Origin: Thiotrichales bacterium | GTDB lineage: Bacteria; Pseudomonadota; Gammaproteobacteria; UWMA-0217 | Assembly (NCBI GenBank): GCA_024763135.1 | Contig: JANTGD010000075.1 | Span: 1 to 11,603, forward strand | Direction of reading: 5' to 3' | DNA length: 11,603 nt | Shown here: positions 1-7,412 of the stretch, one piece after another | Layout: each line of letters starts with the position of its first letter | Position numbering within the stretch: the stretch's first letter is position 1 | Notes under the pieces: model-generated | Told to the model about the DNA's origin: nothing | The model's input: the letters and a program-made list of their open reading frames with translations, nothing else | Databases searched by the model: none | Position numbers and translations under genes: made by a program

Positions 1-91
1 CACCAAGAGCTTGCGTGGACTTTTGTGATCCAACTGAGGTTTTTAGGCTTAATGACGACCATCAACAAAAATACTGCTGGTGAGATTTCTG

Positions 92-496
92 TTATTGCTG
101 GCCGACAACAACTTTTTCTGTGCTTTGCTCTTGGCTAGGGAAAGGGTTGGTGGGTTTTACGGGCGGGAATCTGCGTACGTTATTACGATAGGGCGCCAGT
201 GATTCATTTTCGTCTTCTTCCTGGCTGATCGGGGTGGGTAGATATTCGTGCTCGACTTCGTGAGGAAGGTCAGCATACCACTCGCGAATGGAGGGCTCGA
301 GTTCCTGTTGATGCGCTTTGCAAAATAAGGCGGTCGCATAGCGTGAGAGCAGGTATACGCTAAATCCCGAAATAATAAATGCGCTAGAAATGATGGCGTT
401 ACTCGTAATAAAGACCGAAAGTATGCCAGCAAGTGCCAGGCCGCGGTAAATCATGTTCAATATCGAAGTAAGCATTTGGCATCCCTTAGTAGACAT
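92..496 (-). CDS. hypothetical small membrane protein (134 aa)
   Basis: I do not recognise this family. With the start at 496 the protein has 134 residues: a short N-terminus, a hydrophobic hairpin of about two membrane segments (roughly residues 14-33 and 35-57), then a hydrophilic tail with an acidic stretch (EEDENES near 93-99) and a proline-rich part (PPVKPTNPFP, 111-120). The start is chosen because GAGG (506-509 on the plus strand, read in reverse) lies 9 bases upstream of the ATG. The same frame stays open to a TTG at 628, with an ATG at 532, so longer versions of 146 or 178 residues are possible, but neither has a comparable ribosome site. The tail probably lies in the cytoplasm or periplasm next to a two-helix anchor; topology is not settled. 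Its gene points the same way as trmO but lies about 590 bases beyond it, so it is probably a separate unit. The frame and ribosome site support a real gene; function is unknown. Confidence 0.55.
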   Translation of the reverse strand: MSTKGCQMLTSILNMIYRGLALAGILSVFITSNAIISSAFIISGFSVYLLSRYATALFCKAHQQELEPSIREWYADLPHEVEHEYLPTPISQEEDENESLAPYRNNVRRFPPVKPTNPFPSQEQSTEKVVVGQQ

Positions 497-505
497 AGTA
501 GTTGT

Positions 506-509
506 CCTC
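506..509 (-). promoter_or_regulatory. ribosome binding site deciding the start at 496
   Basis: Read on the minus strand this is GAGG, followed by 9 bases and then ATG at 496. It is the best Shine-Dalgarno match among the three candidate starts of the 92-496 gene and is the reason the 134-residue version is preferred. Confidence 0.5.
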
Positions 510-708
510 TTTGGCGGCGGTGTTCGTTCCATGGCATTGCTCTGGATTGTTTGAGTAAGAGCAGAGAGATTTATTTTCGGCCAGAGGCCTTGTTGGTAGT
601 TGAGTGTTTCCTCGGCCGCTGCCGTCAACTGCGTGTCGTTGTTGGCTCTTCTTTATTTCACGGACATGACACTTGCTGTTGTTGTGCTACAGAGGCTTTT
701 TAGCACTG

Positions 709-722
709 AATTTGGCCAAATT
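709..722. repeat. perfect 14-bp palindrome, AATTTGGCCAAATT
   Basis: The sequence AATTTGGCCAAATT is its own reverse complement and runs into further T residues up to 726. Two bases upstream ends another inverted repeat, GTGCTA (684-689) with TAGCAC (701-706). It could be a protein-binding operator or a weak terminator on the plus strand. The AT-rich stem and lack of a free loop make an RNA terminator less likely. Confidence 0.35.
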
Positions 723-743
723 TTTTGCTGTTTATGGTTAAGG

Positions 744-833
744 AAACTCAGATCAATTTGTAACACGGCGTCCTGCGGCGCAAAATCGCCCACTTCTGCG
801 TTGCGGATCTGCGCCTTGAACTGGACGATTTTT
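744..833. repeat. repeat-like GC-rich segment with AAAATCG inverted arms
   Basis: The segment differs from the AT-rich flanks: it is GC-rich, contains GGCGTCCTGCGGCGC (766-780), and carries AAAATCG (782-788) facing CGATTTT (826-832). Its general form, read on the minus strand as GTTCAAGGCGCAGATCCGCA and ending in a GCAGGACGCCGTG-like tail, resembles short interspersed repeats in gammaproteobacterial intergenic regions. That resemblance is from memory, and no second copy is present in this window. It could also be ordinary intergenic DNA. Confidence 0.3.
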
Positions 834-1040
834 CACCACAATCTGCCCGCGCCAGAATTAATCGGAGCTTCCTTAAATAGCCAAACAAATCGCTTCAATC
901 TACAGAAGAATTAAACGCATATCAGCGACACCTTTCACTAAGACTACTCATTATCGGCTGGTCTTGTGAGGTCGACTTGTGTCTCAGTCACCCAGTCATC
1001 CGCGTTTACTCAATCAGGAAATCCCCTACCTTTTGAGACA

Positions 1041-1062
1041 TCCTACTCTTTTGGGCGTAGGA
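1041..1062 (-). other. hairpin downstream of trmO
   Basis: TCCTAC (1041-1046) and GTAGGA (1057-1062) form a 6-bp stem with a 10-base loop about 20 bases past the trmO stop. A second stem, GTCCGT (1073-1078) with ACGGAC (1087-1092), encloses the trmO stop codon itself. Neither is followed by a T tract on the minus strand, so intrinsic termination is only a possibility; they may protect the transcript 3' end. Confidence 0.3.
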
Positions 1063-1081
1063 ATGAGAGTGTGTCCGTCCA

Positions 1082-1831
1082 TCAAAACGGACCATTTATC
1101 GTTGCTGCCGGAGAATTGACGTTATCGATAGATAAAACCTCAACCTTGTTCCCTATAAATTGGAATTGCACATTATAGTGGTCCAGCTGCATACCATAGC
1201 GCCGGGGGGTATGCGATGCTGTTCGTGCGTGATAGGCGGGGCGTGGATCGGCGCTCAGGAGTTGTGCAATCAGTAGTCTTGGATCGTCGAGACCTGCTGC
1301 AACTCTATGCTCACAGGCTTGCTGGGCTGCCTCGGAAAAAACCACTTGTAACTGTCTGGGGGGTGGGGTCGGTGCGTAGCTTGACGTTGCCTGGGGCAGG
1401 CAATCGGCATAGGGCAGATAAGGTTTGACGTCCAGCACCGGTGTACCATCGAGTAAATCAAAATTGGCAATGGAAAGTGACAGTAGACCGTCCTGTTGGT
1501 CGATACCTTGTAGTTCGACAACCGATTGTCCGAGGCCGTTGGGACGAAAATTGGAGCGAGTGGCAAAAACCCCAAGCCGCTGGTTGCCTCCCGATCGGGG
1601 TGGGCGCACAGTGGGTTGCCAGTTGCTGCTAAGGGTGCGATCGAATACGAACAACACCCAAATATGCGAGTAGGCGTCGAGTCCTCGGACGGCTTCGGGA
1701 CGGGTATAAGTGGGAAGAAATTCTATACGGCCTTGCGCAGCGGGTGCGAGACCCGGTTGTCGTGGGGTGCCAAAGCCTGCGACGAAGGGAGAATGAACTT
1801 TGGCGATAGGCTCGAATGCGTAGCTACACAT
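1082..1831 (-). CDS. trmO: tRNA (N6-threonylcarbamoyladenosine37-N6)-methyltransferase TrmO
   Basis: TrmO (formerly TsaA/YaeB) uses S-adenosylmethionine to methylate t6A at position 37 of certain threonine tRNAs, giving m6t6A next to the anticodon in the cytosol. From the ATG at 1831 the protein has 249 residues, a little longer than the roughly 235 of E. coli. Family motifs, with residue numbers: PRQPGL (23-28), TVRPPRSGGN (74-83), GVFATRSNFRPNGLG (87-101), LLDGTPVLDVKPYLPYAD (127-144) and a later DPRPAYH. The frame extends to a TTG at 1843, but the ATG aligns with the usual family start; neither has a clear ribosome site. It lies 64 bases after ccmI on the same strand, so cotranscription at the end of the ccm operon is possible. 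The final dozen or so residues extend beyond the E. coli end. Identification is secure; the exact start is less so. Confidence 0.95.
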   Translation of the reverse strand: MCSYAFEPIAKVHSPFVAGFGTPRQPGLAPAAQGRIEFLPTYTRPEAVRGLDAYSHIWVLFVFDRTLSSNWQPTVRPPRSGGNQRLGVFATRSNFRPNGLGQSVVELQGIDQQDGLLSLSIANFDLLDGTPVLDVKPYLPYADCLPQATSSYAPTPPPRQLQVVFSEAAQQACEHRVAAGLDDPRLLIAQLLSADPRPAYHARTASHTPRRYGMQLDHYNVQFQFIGNKVEVLSIDNVNSPAATINGPF

Positions 1832-1851
1832 GCCACTACGCAATACTGAGG

Positions 1852-1877
1852 GTGAATACTGGAGGCTTCCGATTCAC
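1852..1877. other. hairpin between ccmI and trmO
   Basis: GTGAAT (1852-1857) and ATTCAC (1872-1877) form a 6-bp stem, with three further inner pairs (GGA with TCC) around a small loop. No T tract follows on either strand. It lies just after the ccmI stop, so it may be a partial terminator or a processing/stability element separating ccm from trmO. Confidence 0.35.
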
Positions 1878-1895
1878 TGGGCCACGGTCGCGATG

Positions 1896-3110
1896 TCAAT
1901 GTACCTGATTGATGACCAGAGAGATTGACTGATCTGGCTTGACGGCCACGACCGTTCCGGTGGCTTCGAGATCCCCCGGTTGTACTCCTGGTTGTCCGGA
2001 TTTTGAAACCCTTGCGCTGACATAGGCTTCGTCCAGGCCGGACAGTTTCAGGCTCGGGAGCATGGCTTGGCTGTCGTCCAGAGTAATTGTCATTGGCAAG
2101 CTGGCGACAGTGGTTTTAAAGGCGGCCACGGGCATGGGTGGGCCTGAGGGGGCTCGGGCAAATATGAAAACTGTGTCGCTAGGAGCGACTTTAGGCCTGA
2201 GTGCGGGATCGATACTGACTGCAACCCGAATGCTCGGTTTTCCGGTCGAGTCGGAGGGGCTAACATCAGGTGCCACTTCGGCTTCGCTTACCGTTTCGCC
2301 GGTAGCCAGGCGGGCTTCTGCCTTAGAGATCATCTGCCGAAGTTCGGCCTGAGCTTCTGGGCGGTCCTGCAATTGCGCAGCAGCTTTACGCCAGGTATTG
2401 ATCGCTTGATTCAGATCACCTGTTTGAGATGCCGCGATGCCCTTGATCCAAAGGGCCTCCGGATGATTTGGGTTGAGTTTGAGGGCTTTGTCGACGTACT
2501 CGAGAGGTTTGCCTGAGAGCTTTCCTCCTTCCGCCATAGAGAGCGCATCGGCATACTGCACGAGCAGATCGGCATCTTGCTCACCCACAAGCGCGATTAC
2601 TTTTGCCATCGCATCGGCCCCTTTTTGAAAGGCTTGCATAGACATATAGGTCCGAGCCAACAGATACCAGCCCTCGGCGTTGTCGGGTTGCTCCTGGAGG
2701 CTGGTTTCTAGCTTGGCCACCAGCTCCTCGATATTGCCGGCTTCATTCTGGCCGTGTCCATGAGGCGAGTCGCTGTTGGTGGCGACAGGAGGTTGCTCAC
2801 CGAGGAGTTGTGGGCTTCCCAATTGCAGATACAAGGCAACTGCCAGAACAGGTATCAAAAATGCGACGAGCAGTGCCGTCAGTGGTTTTTTATCGTCCTC
2901 CACGGCACTGCTCGGCGCGGTTTCGGAAGCTAGCAGTTGTTCGGCCGCTTTTTTGGCTTCTGCCTGGCTCTGTGCGGCACGCAGTTTGCGTCGCGAGTCT
3001 TTAAGCAGCTGTTTTTCACGTAAACGTGTTTCGGATTGGAGTAGCGGTGGCAGCAACGCCAAGAGGGCGACACCGATCAGTGCCGCACCGATTAAAGTAA
3101 ACCAGATCAT
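1896..3110 (-). CDS. ccmI: cytochrome c biogenesis protein CcmI (TPR apocytochrome chaperone)
   Basis: CcmI (CycH) captures apocytochrome c in the periplasm and passes it to the CcmF/CcmH ligation complex. The 404-residue protein shows the family layout: membrane segment 1 at about 4-24, a charged cytoplasmic loop rich in Lys, Arg, Ala and Glu (about 26-75), membrane segment 2 at about 78-97, a His/Asn-containing linker, TPR repeats from about 126 to 245 (for example AEGWYLLARTYMSMQAFQKG and HPEALWIKGIAASQTGDLNQ), a charged linker, and a C-terminal periplasmic domain from about 292 to the end. The ATG overlaps the ccmH stop by 4 bases (ATGA type), indicating translational coupling. In E. coli the equivalent is fused to CcmH; here the two are separate, as in Pseudomonas. 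It is the last ccm gene, 64 bases before trmO. Confidence 0.95.
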   Translation of the reverse strand: MIWFTLIGAALIGVALLALLPPLLQSETRLREKQLLKDSRRKLRAAQSQAEAKKAAEQLLASETAPSSAVEDDKKPLTALLVAFLIPVLAVALYLQLGSPQLLGEQPPVATNSDSPHGHGQNEAGNIEELVAKLETSLQEQPDNAEGWYLLARTYMSMQAFQKGADAMAKVIALVGEQDADLLVQYADALSMAEGGKLSGKPLEYVDKALKLNPNHPEALWIKGIAASQTGDLNQAINTWRKAAAQLQDRPEAQAELRQMISKAEARLATGETVSEAEVAPDVSPSDSTGKPSIRVAVSIDPALRPKVAPSDTVFIFARAPSGPPMPVAAFKTTVASLPMTITLDDSQAMLPSLKLSGLDEAYVSARVSKSGQPGVQPGDLEATGTVVAVKPDQSISLVINQVH

Positions 3111-3535
3111 GGAGCGGTGTTTCCGGATTCTTCGTCCTGGTCATCAGGACTTAAGCGATGATTGCGAATGAATAGAAAGGCACCCAACATGCCGAATAAC
3201 AGAATAATGGCAGGCCCTAACCAAAGTAGTGCGGTGGCTTTGTCCAGCGGCGGACGGTAGAGCACAAAATCACCATACCGAGCGACCATATAATCGAGGA
3301 TTTCCTGCTTGGATTTGCCTTCTTCCAGCATTTTGAAGACCTGATTACGCAGGTCGACCGCCAAGTCAGCGTTGGAGTCGGCGAGATTCTGGTTTTGGCA
3401 AACCAAGCAGCGTAATTCAGCCACCAGTTCCTTATAGTCATTTTCAACTGCGGGGGAACTAAATTTATGGACTTCGATGCCAGCCTGGGCTACCAGCGCA
3501 TACAGGCCGAGCAGGAGGGTAAGCCAATACTTCAT
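3107..3535 (-). CDS. ccmH: cytochrome c maturation thiol oxidoreductase CcmH
   Basis: CcmH (CcmL/NrfF family) is a membrane-anchored periplasmic thioredox protein that works with CcmG to keep the CXXCH cysteines of apocytochrome c reduced, and joins CcmF and CcmI in haem ligation. The 142-residue protein has a signal peptide (about 1-18, ending AQA), the diagnostic LRCLVCQNQ motif with redox cysteines C43 and C46, the conserved helical stretch through about residue 90 (LRNQVFKMLEEGKSKQEI and YMVARYGDFVLYRPP), one C-terminal membrane helix at about 103-124, and a short acidic tail. The length is that of the single-domain form; the E. coli protein carries an extra C-terminal TPR domain, supplied here by the separate ccmI. 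It overlaps ccmG and ccmI by 4 bases each. Confidence 0.96.
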   Translation of the reverse strand: MKYWLTLLLGLYALVAQAGIEVHKFSSPAVENDYKELVAELRCLVCQNQNLADSNADLAVDLRNQVFKMLEEGKSKQEILDYMVARYGDFVLYRPPLDKATALLWLGPAIILLFGMLGAFLFIRNHRLSPDDQDEESGNTAP

Positions 3536-4065
3536 GCGGATTCTTCTAAGTGTTGCACCATGGGTAATATGGTGTCTCTGAGTATTTGTGGTGTGATGGG
3601 GCCAATCTGCTTAAAGCGGATGATTCCCTGTTTGTCGATCAAGTAGGTTTCCGGCGTCCCGTACACACCCCAATCAATTCCGACCATCCCATCAGCGTCG
3701 AAAGCCACCACTTGGTAAGGATTGCCGAGACGTTGTAGCCATTGTTTGGCGGGTTCTGCTTCGTCTTTGTAATCCAGACCAACCAGGGGAATATCCAGGT
3801 TGCGCGAGACATCCACGAGCAGACCATGTTCCTGGCGGCAGGATACACACCATGTAGCCCACACATTTAATAACCAGACTTGGCCCCGATAGTCCTGTGT
3901 GCTCACAGTTTTTCCGGGCTCGAGCAAGCTGGGTAGTTCAAACTGCGGCGCAGGCTTGCCAATCAAGGGGGAAGGTACCTTTCTGGGGTCAAGGCTGAGA
4001 CCATAGGCCAGAAAACCGGCGATCACCAGAAAGATCACCAGGGGAATCAGGTGCTTGAGTTTCAT
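3532..4065 (-). CDS. ccmG: thiol:disulfide interchange protein CcmG (DsbE)
   Basis: CcmG (DsbE) is a membrane-anchored, periplasmic thioredoxin-like protein that reduces CcmH or apocytochrome disulfides, taking electrons from DsbD. The 177-residue protein has one N-terminal anchor helix (about 4-24) and a thioredoxin fold with the active site NVWATWCVSCRQEH (C73 and C76) and the cis-proline loop GVYGTPET (P138). The GKPAPQFELPSL entry segment and the GNPY segment are also typical of DsbE. The dipeptide between the cysteines is Val-Ser where E. coli has Pro-Thr; many CcmG proteins vary here. The ATG overlaps the ccmF stop by 4 bases and the stop overlaps the ccmH start by 4, so all three are probably translationally coupled. 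Confidence 0.96.
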   Translation of the reverse strand: MKLKHLIPLVIFLVIAGFLAYGLSLDPRKVPSPLIGKPAPQFELPSLLEPGKTVSTQDYRGQVWLLNVWATWCVSCRQEHGLLVDVSRNLDIPLVGLDYKDEAEPAKQWLQRLGNPYQVVAFDADGMVGIDWGVYGTPETYLIDKQGIIRFKQIGPITPQILRDTILPMVQHLEESA

Positions 4066-6035
4066 GCCGTCTGCATCTCTTTTGCAGAGGGAGCCTTAGC
4101 CGCCACGGTTTGCTGACGGTAGCGCCGGTCAAATGCTGCGAGTAGGCCGCCGAGCCCCATGAATACGCCACCCCACCAAATCCAGCGGACATAGGCTTTG
4201 TTATAGATGCGCATGGCCCAAGCGTCATTCCCCAAGGGCTCTCCTAGGGCCACATAGATATCTCTTGTGAGGTTGCCCTTGATGGCGGCTTCAGTCATGG
4301 GCATGGCGTCGCGACCATAATCACGTTTTTCCGGATGTAAGGTTGCCACGGGGTTTCCATCCCGAGTAACGCGAACCGTCCCGCGCTGGGCGATATAGTT
4401 AGGACCCTGGATCTGGTTAACCCCTTCAAACGTAAAGTCGAACTGCCCTAACGTATACGTTTCGCCTGGTTTAATGGAGATGTCTTTCTCGACACTATAT
4501 AGGCTGGTTAAAGTGACGCCGACAATAAATACAGCAATCCCAAGATGGGCCAATGTCATGCCATAAAACCCCCTGGAGGTCTGCAAAAGCGCCTGGGCTT
4601 TGTGCTGGCGCGAGGAGATGCGATCCCACAGGCCATAGAGCGTGGTGCTCGCGACCCAGAAGGCAAGTGTCATTCCGACCGCAGCGGTGAGAGAGAATTT
4701 GCCCATCATCAGGCTCGGCCAGGCGAAACCAGCGGTAACGCTGATCAGAAGTGGCAAGAACAAAGGTTTGAGCAAGCGGCTGAGTTGATCCGACTTCCAG
4801 CGTGCCATTGCGCCAATGCCCACGAGTACCGCCAGTGGCGCGGTGAGCGGCAGGAATACCGCATTGAAGTAAGGCGGTCCAACGGAGTATTTGCCGAGAC
4901 CCAGTGCATCGGTCAGCAGCGGAAACAAGGTTCCCAGTAGCACGGTGGCTGCTGCGCTGACAAGTAGGACATTGTTGACCAGTAAGGCCACCTCGCGTGA
5001 TACCAGGCTAAATCGAACAGTCGAGCGTATTTCTGATGCGCGGATCGCATAGAGTGTCAACGAACCTCCGATGACCGCCATCAGGAAAATCAGGATGAAA
5101 ATACCCCGCGCCGGATCGGTGGCAAAGGCATGGACCGAAGTGAGCACGCCGGAGCGTACCAGGAACGTTCCCAAAAGGCTTAAGGAGAATGCAAACACCG
5201 CGAGTAGCACGGTCCATGCCTTGAGGGTATCGCGTTTTTCCGTCGCAGCCATTGAATGTATCAGCGCCGTGCCCACGAGCCAGGGCATGAATGAGGCGTT
5301 TTCAACCGGATCCCAGAACCACCAGCCACCCCAACCGAGTTCATAGTAGGCCCACCAACTGCCCAAAACGATACCAATGGTCAGGAATACCCAAGCAATA
5401 TTGGTCCACGGACGTGCCCAGCGCGCCCAGGTATTGTTCATTTGTTTACCCAGCAATGCGGCAATGGCAAAGGCGAATGCCACTGCGAAGCCGACATAGC
5501 CGAAGTACAACATTGGGGGGTGAATGGCAAGCCCGGGATCTTGCAGCAAGGGGTTCAGCGTTCTGCCTTCGAGTGGTGCGGGATACAGGCGTAAGAACGG
5601 ATTTGACGTCAGCAGGACAAAGAGCAAAAACCCTACACTGACCAGACCCATTACCGCGAGCACACGTGCCACAAAGACATCGGGCAAGCCTCGGCTGAAT
5701 GTGCCCACAGCGAGTGACCAGGCGCCAAGGATGCTGACCCACAGCAGCAGGGAACCTTCATGTGCGCCCCATACGGCGGAGATCTTGTAGATCATGGGCA
5801 TCAGGGTATTGGAGTTTTGCGCGACGTAGAGTACTGAAAAGTCGGATACGATGAACGCATAGGTCAGGCAGCCGAAGGAGAAAAACAGCAACAACGCCTG
5901 GGTAGCGGCGGCCGGTCGTGCGACGGCGATCCATCGCGTATTGTGCGTGGCTGCGCCTATCAGTGGCAGACTCGATTGCACCAAGGCCACGCAGAGCGCA
6001 AGAATCAAAGCGAATTGTCCCAGTTCAGCGACCAT
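4062..6035 (-). CDS. ccmF: haem lyase CcmF (cytochrome c synthetase subunit)
   Basis: CcmF receives haem from holo-CcmE and, with CcmH and CcmI, attaches it to apocytochrome c at the periplasmic face of the inner membrane. The 657-residue polytopic protein has the usual family length. The tryptophan-rich WWD domain lies at about 226-248 (GSWWAYYELGWGGWWFWDP). Conserved histidines include H173 in AIHPPMLY and H260 in ALIHSMAA, flanking WWD, plus an early WGAHEGS motif (89-95). A large periplasmic loop follows the YSVEKDISIKPGETY segment, before the final helix. The start at 6035 has AGGAG (6044-6048) 8 bases upstream, a strong ribosome site. It begins 21 bases after ccmE and overlaps ccmG by 4 bases. 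No lesion is seen. Confidence 0.97.
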   Translation of the reverse strand: MVAELGQFALILALCVALVQSSLPLIGAATHNTRWIAVARPAAATQALLLFFSFGCLTYAFIVSDFSVLYVAQNSNTLMPMIYKISAVWGAHEGSLLLWVSILGAWSLAVGTFSRGLPDVFVARVLAVMGLVSVGFLLFVLLTSNPFLRLYPAPLEGRTLNPLLQDPGLAIHPPMLYFGYVGFAVAFAFAIAALLGKQMNNTWARWARPWTNIAWVFLTIGIVLGSWWAYYELGWGGWWFWDPVENASFMPWLVGTALIHSMAATEKRDTLKAWTVLLAVFAFSLSLLGTFLVRSGVLTSVHAFATDPARGIFILIFLMAVIGGSLTLYAIRASEIRSTVRFSLVSREVALLVNNVLLVSAAATVLLGTLFPLLTDALGLGKYSVGPPYFNAVFLPLTAPLAVLVGIGAMARWKSDQLSRLLKPLFLPLLISVTAGFAWPSLMMGKFSLTAAVGMTLAFWVASTTLYGLWDRISSRQHKAQALLQTSRGFYGMTLAHLGIAVFIVGVTLTSLYSVEKDISIKPGETYTLGQFDFTFEGVNQIQGPNYIAQRGTVRVTRDGNPVATLHPEKRDYGRDAMPMTEAAIKGNLTRDIYVALGEPLGNDAWAMRIYNKAYVRWIWWGGVFMGLGGLLAAFDRRYRQQTVAAKAPSAKEMQTA

Positions 6036-6056
6036 GAGTAAGGCTCCTGCGGGCGG

Positions 6057-6500
6057 CTATTGGTTTAAGGTTTTGGCTGCCTGGGCGGCGGCCATTGCAT
6101 CTGCGGCTTCGGGTGGCATGTAATTCTCATCATGCTTGGCAAGCACTTCTTCAGCGACGAATTTACCACCTGCGATCACCTTTCCACGTGCGACGATCCC
6201 TTGTCCTTCACGAAACAGATCGGGCAGGATGCCGGTATAGGTCACAGGGATGTCTTTGGCTGTATCGGTGATGACAAAGCTAACCGTGAGACTGCCGTCT
6301 TGGCGTTTAAAGCTGCCATCTTTCACCAGTCCGCCCACGCGTACCGAGCGGTCCAGCGGTGCCTCGCCTGCTGCAATTTGCGTCGGTGAGTAAAAATACA
6401 GAAGGTTTTGTTTAAAGGCGGTAATCAGCAGGGCGGTGGTCAGTGCAACGCCGATCACCAGCAGGCTGACTGCCCACATGCGTTTTTTACGTGGTTTCAC
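6057..6500 (-). CDS. ccmE: periplasmic haem chaperone CcmE
   Basis: CcmE is a membrane-anchored periplasmic protein that binds haem covalently through a histidine and delivers it to CcmF. The 147-residue protein has a basic N-terminus (KPRKKR), one membrane helix (about 9-29) and an OB-fold domain. The haem site LAKHDENYMPP is intact, with H123 forming the covalent bond and Y127 the nearby axial ligand (H130 and Y134 in E. coli). An Ala-rich flexible tail follows. The start is GTG at 6500, supported by AAGAGGAG just upstream; an ATG at 6479 would remove the basic N-terminus and is less likely. It overlaps ccmD by 14 bases and precedes ccmF by 21 bases. Confidence 0.97.
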   Translation of the reverse strand: MKPRKKRMWAVSLLVIGVALTTALLITAFKQNLLYFYSPTQIAAGEAPLDRSVRVGGLVKDGSFKRQDGSLTVSFVITDTAKDIPVTYTGILPDLFREGQGIVARGKVIAGGKFVAEEVLAKHDENYMPPEAADAMAAAQAAKTLNQ

Positions 6501-6666
6501 GGGTCTGTCTCCTCTTATCCAGGCGCTGGCGTTTTTCCAAAGTACGCCTTACGCGGCGTTCACAAGTGTAGGCCTGCAATGTGTTGAAGGCCAGTATGAT
6601 AAAGGCGAGGGCATAACAGCTCCAGACGAAGAAAGCATAGCCCCCCATGGCGAAAAATTCTTTCAT
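6487..6666 (-). CDS. ccmD: haem exporter subunit CcmD
   Basis: CcmD is a small membrane protein that stabilises the CcmABC-CcmE complex and is needed to release holo-CcmE. This 59-residue frame starts MKEFFAMGGYAFFVWSCYAL, has a single hydrophobic helix (about 10-29), and ends in a strongly basic tail (ERRVRRTLEKRQRLDKRRQ). This matches the family in size, aromatic-rich start, helix and charged C-terminus. It begins 2 bases after the ccmC stop and overlaps the ccmE start by 14 bases, the conserved ccmC-D-E order. The ribosome site is weak, so translation probably depends on coupling to ccmC. Sequence alone is poorly conserved; the position makes the call firm. Confidence 0.92.
   Translation of the reverse strand: MKEFFAMGGYAFFVWSCYALAFIILAFNTLQAYTCERRVRRTLEKRQRLDKRRQTRETT
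6509..6516 (-). promoter_or_regulatory. ribosome binding site for the GTG start of ccmE
   Basis: Read on the minus strand, AAGAGGAG ends 8 bases before GTG at 6500. It is a strong Shine-Dalgarno sequence lying inside the 3' end of ccmD, and it decides in favour of the GTG over the ATG at 6479. Confidence 0.6.
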
Positions 6667-6668
6667 AA

Positions 6669-7412
6669 TCAGTGCTTGGAATCTTCGATTAAATGTTTGA
6701 CCCAGGCACTGTTACGCTCCCGGTGCAGCACCTCGCAGCGGGCTTTTTTGAGTACCAGCCAGCCAAAGTACGTCATAAAGGCAACCGCCATGATCAGCAG
6801 TGGAATCAGCATGCTAGTGGCAATTGACGGAGTACCCATTTTGGATACCGTGGCAGGTTGGTGGAGTGTATTCCACCAGTCCACGGAGAACTTGATAATC
6901 GGAATATTGACGACACCGACGATGGCAAGTATTGCGCTGGCGCGTGCCGCAGAGCGTGGATCTTCAATCGCATTCTGTAGGGCGATATAACCCAGATACA
7001 GAAATAACAGGATCAGTTCCGAAGTCAGGCGTGCATCCCAGACCCAATATGTGCCCCACATGGGTTTGCCCCAGAGCGATCCGGTTACCAGCGCAAGAAA
7101 AGTAAACCAAGCACCAATCGGGGCTGACACTCGAGCGACCACTTCCGCTAGTTTGATTCGCCAGATCAAGCCAATGACAGCGGCGATTGTCATAGTCATA
7201 TAACAGAACATCGACATCCAGGCCGCGGGAACGTGGATGTAAATGATTCGGACGCTTTCGCCCTGTTGATAATCAGGTGGGGAGAGAAAGAGTGCGCCGA
7301 TCAGGCCTGCGGTCAATAACAGTACGGTGATCCAGCCGAACCACGGGATCATCTTTGCGGAGATCTCGTAGAAATATTTAGGTGAGGCTAAACGGTGCAG
7401 AAACTTCCACAT
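6669..7412 (-). CDS. ccmC: haem transport/handling protein CcmC
   Basis: CcmC binds haem at the periplasmic side of the inner membrane and loads it onto CcmE, in complex with CcmA, CcmB and CcmD. The protein has 247 residues from the ATG at 7412 (MWKFLHRLASP, matching the E. coli start MWKTLHQLAIP). It shows six membrane helices and the WWD motif near 114-126 (WGKPMWGTYWVWDARLTSE). The haem-ligand histidines H60 (IIYIHVPAAW) and H184 (WWNTLHQPA) are at the same positions as in E. coli. A TTG at 7421 would add three residues; the ATG is preferred by alignment, though no strong ribosome site is visible. It follows ccmB after a 102-base gap, and its stop is 2 bases before ccmD. Confidence 0.97.
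   Translation of the reverse strand: MWKFLHRLASPKYFYEISAKMIPWFGWITVLLLTAGLIGALFLSPPDYQQGESVRIIYIHVPAAWMSMFCYMTMTIAAVIGLIWRIKLAEVVARVSAPIGAWFTFLALVTGSLWGKPMWGTYWVWDARLTSELILLFLYLGYIALQNAIEDPRSAARASAILAIVGVVNIPIIKFSVDWWNTLHQPATVSKMGTPSIATSMLIPLLIMAVAFMTYFGWLVLKKARCEVLHRERNSAWVKHLIEDSKH

Larger units (their letters stand above)
497..1081. other. gene-free region between the hypothetical gene and trmO
   Basis: About 585 bases without a convincing gene. Short open frames exist on both strands, but none has a recognisable domain or good ribosome site. It holds a six-bp-stem hairpin at 684-706, a perfect 14-bp palindrome at 709-722 followed by a T run, a repeat-like GC-rich segment near 744-833, and two six-bp-stem hairpins (1041-1062 and 1073-1092) at the 3' end of trmO. 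No strong sigma70 promoter was found for the 92-496 gene. Confidence 0.6.

Noticed and set aside
1..138. An open frame on the plus strand from the window edge to a TAG at 136-138, possibly the 3' end of an upstream gene
   Set aside because: Only 45 codons, no recognisable motif, and it would overlap the 92-496 gene by 47 bases; this length without a stop is not rare by chance.
600..914. A 104-residue plus-strand frame in the gene-free region
   Set aside because: No domain, odd composition, no convincing ribosome site, and it crosses the palindromes and the repeat-like segment; treated as chance.
1526..1849. Plus-strand frames antisense to trmO
   Set aside because: They are mirror frames of a clearly identified conserved gene with no homology-like features of their own.
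3843..3852. The CVSC active site of CcmG as an aberrant redox motif
   Set aside because: The two residues between the cysteines vary among CcmG/DsbE proteins, and both cysteines and the cis-proline are intact.
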